Assembly: GCA_023392285.1 (NCBI GenBank) | Contig: JAEVZK010000139.1 | Span: 1-18,463, forward strand | Reading direction: 5' to 3' | DNA length: 18,463 nucleotides | Source of the DNA: Armatimonadota bacterium | GTDB taxonomy: Bacteria > Armatimonadota > Fimbriimonadia > Fimbriimonadales > Fimbriimonadaceae | In this document: positions 16,059 through 18,463 of the stretch, piece after piece | Layout: each line of letters starts with the position of its first letter | Numbering within the stretch: the first letter of the stretch is position 1 | The notes under the pieces: generated by a model | Told to the model about the DNA's origin: nothing | Database searches by the model: none | What the model saw: the letters and a program-made list of their open reading frames with translations, nothing else | Translations under genes and position numbers: made by a program

Positions 16059-17510
16059 TTACTCCGTTTTCTTTTTCCTGATTATTCTTTCAGCGTTGAC
16101 CGCTTGGCGGTATGCGGCAAGTCGAGACGGGCCAAGCCCATCCTCCTTAGGCACTACGCATCGTTCACACCGCACCAGTTCCCGCGCTGCACTTGCGACA
16201 TCTGGCCATATTCCGATTCCGACACCCGCCAAGATTGCCGCGCCAAAAGCGGCCCCATCATCGACTTGGAGCGTGTAGCACTCGCGTCCGAACGTGTTCG
16301 CCAGCATCGTAAGCCATGCCTCACTCTTGGTGCCTCCGCCGGTGACCCTCAATTCATCCGCCGTAACCTCTAATTCTCGGAGCGAATCGAAGGCGTCATA
16401 GAGGGACAAGCTGACCCCTTCGAAGATGCTTCGAGCGAGATCGGCGCGACCGGTGCCAAGAGTCAGGCCGCAGAGCATCCCCAGTGCTTCCGGATCATTC
16501 ACCGGAGATCGCTCACCGTTAAGATACGGCAAGAAAATCGGGGCTGACGGTTTTCCAGCGGCTGATCTTGCAAGTTCATCGACTTGGAAAAGCTCTAAGT
16601 CGGGAAAGAACGTTTTGTGAGCCCAATTTACTGCAGCTCCGCAGTTGAGGGTCACCGCCATCGCATGGTAACCGCCATTTGCGTGGCAAAACGTGTGGGC
16701 CGAGCCATCAGGCAGGTAGCGAGGAGAATCTATTGCGCCAAAAACCACCCCGCTCGTCCCGAGGCTGATGCTCACAATCCCCGGCTCCACAGCACCCGTC
16801 GATACCGCTGCCGCCGCCTGATCGCCCGCTCCCGCAGCAATGGGTACTCCCGCTCCCAAGACACTGCTGCCCACGCTCCTGGCGCAGAGCTGTGAGGACT
16901 CGTACACCTCCGGCATCAGTTCAGGATCGATATCCAGCAATCCGCACAGCTCCTCGGACCAGTCCCGCGCTTGCAGGTCGAGCAGACCCGTTCCGCTTGC
17001 GTCAGAGACATCGGTTGCATATTCGCCGGACAGTCGAAAGCGAATGTAGTCCTTCGGGAGAAGAATTTTGCGCACTTGAGCAAAGATCGAGGGCTCCCTC
17101 ACTCGAAGCCAGAGGATCTTGCCGAGTTGAAAACCGGTTAGAGCCGGATTGCCGGTGATCTTCATCAGCCGGTCGCGCCCAATCAGTGCTTCGTAGCGGC
17201 GGCATTGCTCGGCCGTTCGCTGATCGTTCCAGAGAATCGCTGGATAAAGGACTTCCCCGTTGCCGTTCAGGAAAACGGAACCATGCATTTGACCGGTGAG
17301 GGCAATGGCGCTTGGATGAGCTTCGCCCATCTGCCTCAAACATTCTTGGACAGAATCCCACCACACGAGGGGATTCTGTTGAGTCCAGCCCGGATGAGGC
17401 ATCTCGAAATCGTAGGATACGGAGGCGCGTTTGAGAAGCCGCCCTCGCTCATCGACGAGAACGGATTTGCAGCCCGAAGTGCCGACGTCGATCCCCACCA
17501 GTTTCGCCAT
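16059..17510 (-). CDS. xylB: Xylulokinase-type FGGY carbohydrate kinase
   Basis: 483 residues, normal for the family. It should phosphorylate D-xylulose to xylulose 5-phosphate with ATP, feeding the pentose phosphate pathway. The first ATPase motif is IDVGTSGCKSVLVD (Asp8). The substrate-side motif LTGQMHG (71-77) and PAILWNDQRT (90-99) are characteristic of XylB, and KDYIRFRLSGEYATDVSDAS (153-172) is the FGGY signature region. The catalytic base is Asp230 in AGAGDQAAAA. The second phosphate loop is SLGTSGVVF (249-257), and TGGGTKSEAWLTMLANTFGR is the C-terminal adenosine motif. No xylose isomerase, transporter or regulator is in the window, so the substrate rests on similarity alone; a related pentulose is possible. 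No Shine-Dalgarno is seen. The start lies 32 bp from that of the divergent Ppx/GppA gene. Confidence 0.9.
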   Translation of the reverse strand: MAKLVGIDVGTSGCKSVLVDERGRLLKRASVSYDFEMPHPGWTQQNPLVWWDSVQECLRQMGEAHPSAIALTGQMHGSVFLNGNGEVLYPAILWNDQRTAEQCRRYEALIGRDRLMKITGNPALTGFQLGKILWLRVREPSIFAQVRKILLPKDYIRFRLSGEYATDVSDASGTGLLDLQARDWSEELCGLLDIDPELMPEVYESSQLCARSVGSSVLGAGVPIAAGAGDQAAAAVSTGAVEPGIVSISLGTSGVVFGAIDSPRYLPDGSAHTFCHANGGYHAMAVTLNCGAAVNWAHKTFFPDLELFQVDELARSAAGKPSAPIFLPYLNGERSPVNDPEALGMLCGLTLGTGRADLARSIFEGVSLSLYDAFDSLRELEVTADELRVTGGGTKSEAWLTMLANTFGRECYTLQVDDGAAFGAAILAGVGIGIWPDVASAARELVRCERCVVPKEDGLGPSRLAAYRQAVNAERIIRKKKTE

Positions 17511-17542
17511 CTCAAGCAGTTTGCCACGGGTTTACTAAACGC
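17511..17542. promoter_or_regulatory. 32-bp divergent start region
   Basis: The ATG of the kinase gene (17510, minus) and that of the Ppx/GppA gene (17543, plus) are separated by only 32 bp. This is too short for two full promoters, so at least one must lie inside the opposite coding sequence or the two must overlap. No clear -35/-10 pair is visible. Confidence 0.5.
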
Positions 17543-18451
17543 ATGCGCAATGCGATCATCGACGTCGGGTCGAACTCAGTCATCCTTACGATCGAAGACT
17601 GGGACGGTTCACGTTGGAGGCCCTACTTGGAACTTACCGAGGTGACGGCGTTAGGCGAAAATGTGAAATTGACCGGACGACTCTCCCCCGAGGCGATCGA
17701 AAGAACTTCAGCCGCCTTGAAACGATTCACCGAACGCGCTCGCGCCGAAGGCAGTCCGGTTCGTGCCTTCGCCACGATGTCCGCTCGATTAGCCAGCAAC
17801 ACCTGGAAATTAGTTGAACGAGCCTCCCAGTTCGGCTTGAAGCTCGATGTTCTTTCCGCTGACGACGAAGCACGTTACGGCTTTCTAGCTGTGGTTACCG
17901 ATCCTAAGTTTAGTTGCCTTGATCGCATTTCGATCGTTGATCCGGGTGGCCAAAGCACGGAGTTAGTAACCGCCACTCGAAACGGGTCTGGGTGGAATAC
18001 GGATTTTCGTCGCAGCTACGCAGTCGGCACCTTAGGGTTGAAGGAGTCCCTGTTCCCTGATGAGCGGCTCACCCCTTCGCAGTTGCTTTCCTCCATTCCG
18101 GCCATTGACGACCTGATCGGGCTTTGTTACCTTCCGCGAGAGGCTGGGGCGGCCGTTGTTCTCGGAGCAAGCGGAACGAACTTGATCTCGATTCGCGATC
18201 GCCTAGCCACTTGGCAGCCGGACCTGGTACACGGCGCACGCTTAGATTATGAAGAGGTGAGTAAAGCGGTCAGCTGGTTGGGTCGTATGTCGGATCAGGA
18301 GCGAGCAGCAGTGGTTGGCATGGAGCGCGGCAGAGAAAAAACGATCCACCTGGGAGCCCTAATCCTCGAGCGATTCCTGTTCGCTTTACGAGTAGTTGAG
18401 GCATTTGTAAGCATTAGGGGGTGGCGACACGGAATTCTTGAGCAAGAATAA
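17543..18451 (+). CDS. Ppx/GppA-type phosphatase (short, divergent)
   Basis: 302 residues from the ATG at 17543. The family (ASKHA fold) hydrolyses inorganic polyphosphate (Ppx) or pppGpp (GppA), both linked to the stringent response. The first loop AIIDVGSNSVILTI (4-17) is typical. Further family motifs are recognisable but altered: FATMSARLASN (76-86) for the usual ATSAxRxAxN, LSADDEARYGFLAV (104-117) for SGxEEARLxxxGV, VDPGGQSTEL (132-141) with Gln in place of the third Gly, AVGTLGLKESLF (160-171), and ALVLGASGT-like VVLGASGTNL for the usual GGT. The C-terminus, with RGWRHGIL (292-299), matches the RGxRxGLL ending of the family. There is no extra HD domain, so this is the short form of about 300 residues. 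The altered motifs leave it open whether it favours polyphosphate or pppGpp, or whether activity is reduced. Confidence 0.86.
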   Translation: MRNAIIDVGSNSVILTIEDWDGSRWRPYLELTEVTALGENVKLTGRLSPEAIERTSAALKRFTERARAEGSPVRAFATMSARLASNTWKLVERASQFGLKLDVLSADDEARYGFLAVVTDPKFSCLDRISIVDPGGQSTELVTATRNGSGWNTDFRRSYAVGTLGLKESLFPDERLTPSQLLSSIPAIDDLIGLCYLPREAGAAVVLGASGTNLISIRDRLATWQPDLVHGARLDYEEVSKAVSWLGRMSDQERAAVVGMERGREKTIHLGALILERFLFALRVVEAFVSIRGWRHGILEQE

Positions 18452-18457
18452 CTTGCT
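18441..18457 (+). other. Small inverted repeat over the Ppx/GppA stop codon
   Basis: AGCAAG, a 5-nt loop and CTTGCT form a 6-bp stem spanning the TAA. The window ends 6 nt later, so whether a T-run follows cannot be seen. It could be part of a weak terminator. Confidence 0.3.
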
Positions 18458-18463
18458 GTGCAG

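Overview
The window looks like chromosomal DNA of a diderm (two-membrane) bacterium with moderate GC. Several genes point to an outer membrane: an LptD/OstA-like beta-barrel, a CsgG-like periplasmic protein and several large exported proteins. The mix of Ig/FlgD-like secreted proteins, TTG and GTG starts and few strong Shine-Dalgarno sites makes an Armatimonadota (Fimbriimonadia-like) lineage my best guess. That is inference from gene style, not a match I could run. I see no rRNA, tRNA, CRISPR array, insertion sequence or phage gene.

Left part (1-4725). Two exported zinc peptidases lie on the minus strand: an M28 aminopeptidase cut by the window edge and an M48 peptidase with TPR-like repeats that ends at a clear intrinsic terminator. 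Divergent to the M48 gene is nadB (L-aspartate oxidase, first step of NAD synthesis) on the plus strand.

Central part (4722-13628). Four large minus-strand genes appear to form one envelope operon behind a good sigma70-type promoter (TTGCAC, 17 bp, TATACT; 13596-13624). In transcription order they are: (i) an exported CsgG-like/FlgT-C-like protein with an internal hydrophobic segment and a Thr/Gly repeat linker; (ii) a 933-residue secreted protein ending in a FlgD-like Ig domain; (iii) an Ig-like + LptA-like + LptD-like outer-membrane barrel protein; (iv) an exported protein of unknown function that overlaps the end of (iii). Together they look like a cell-surface assembly or transport system. 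This is the most interesting part of the window. The last gene meets nadB tail to tail, the two stop codons sharing a CTAG.

Right part (13629-18463). Housekeeping genes: coaE (last step of CoA synthesis), a four-domain ribosomal protein S1-like gene with a long proline-rich N-terminal extension and its own terminator, and a xylulokinase-type FGGY kinase, all on the minus strand. A divergent Ppx/GppA-type phosphatase gene lies on the plus strand, its start only 32 bp from that of the kinase gene.

No gene-free stretch exceeds 300 bases. The largest is the 211-bp region 13418-13628, which holds the envelope-operon promoter and leader.
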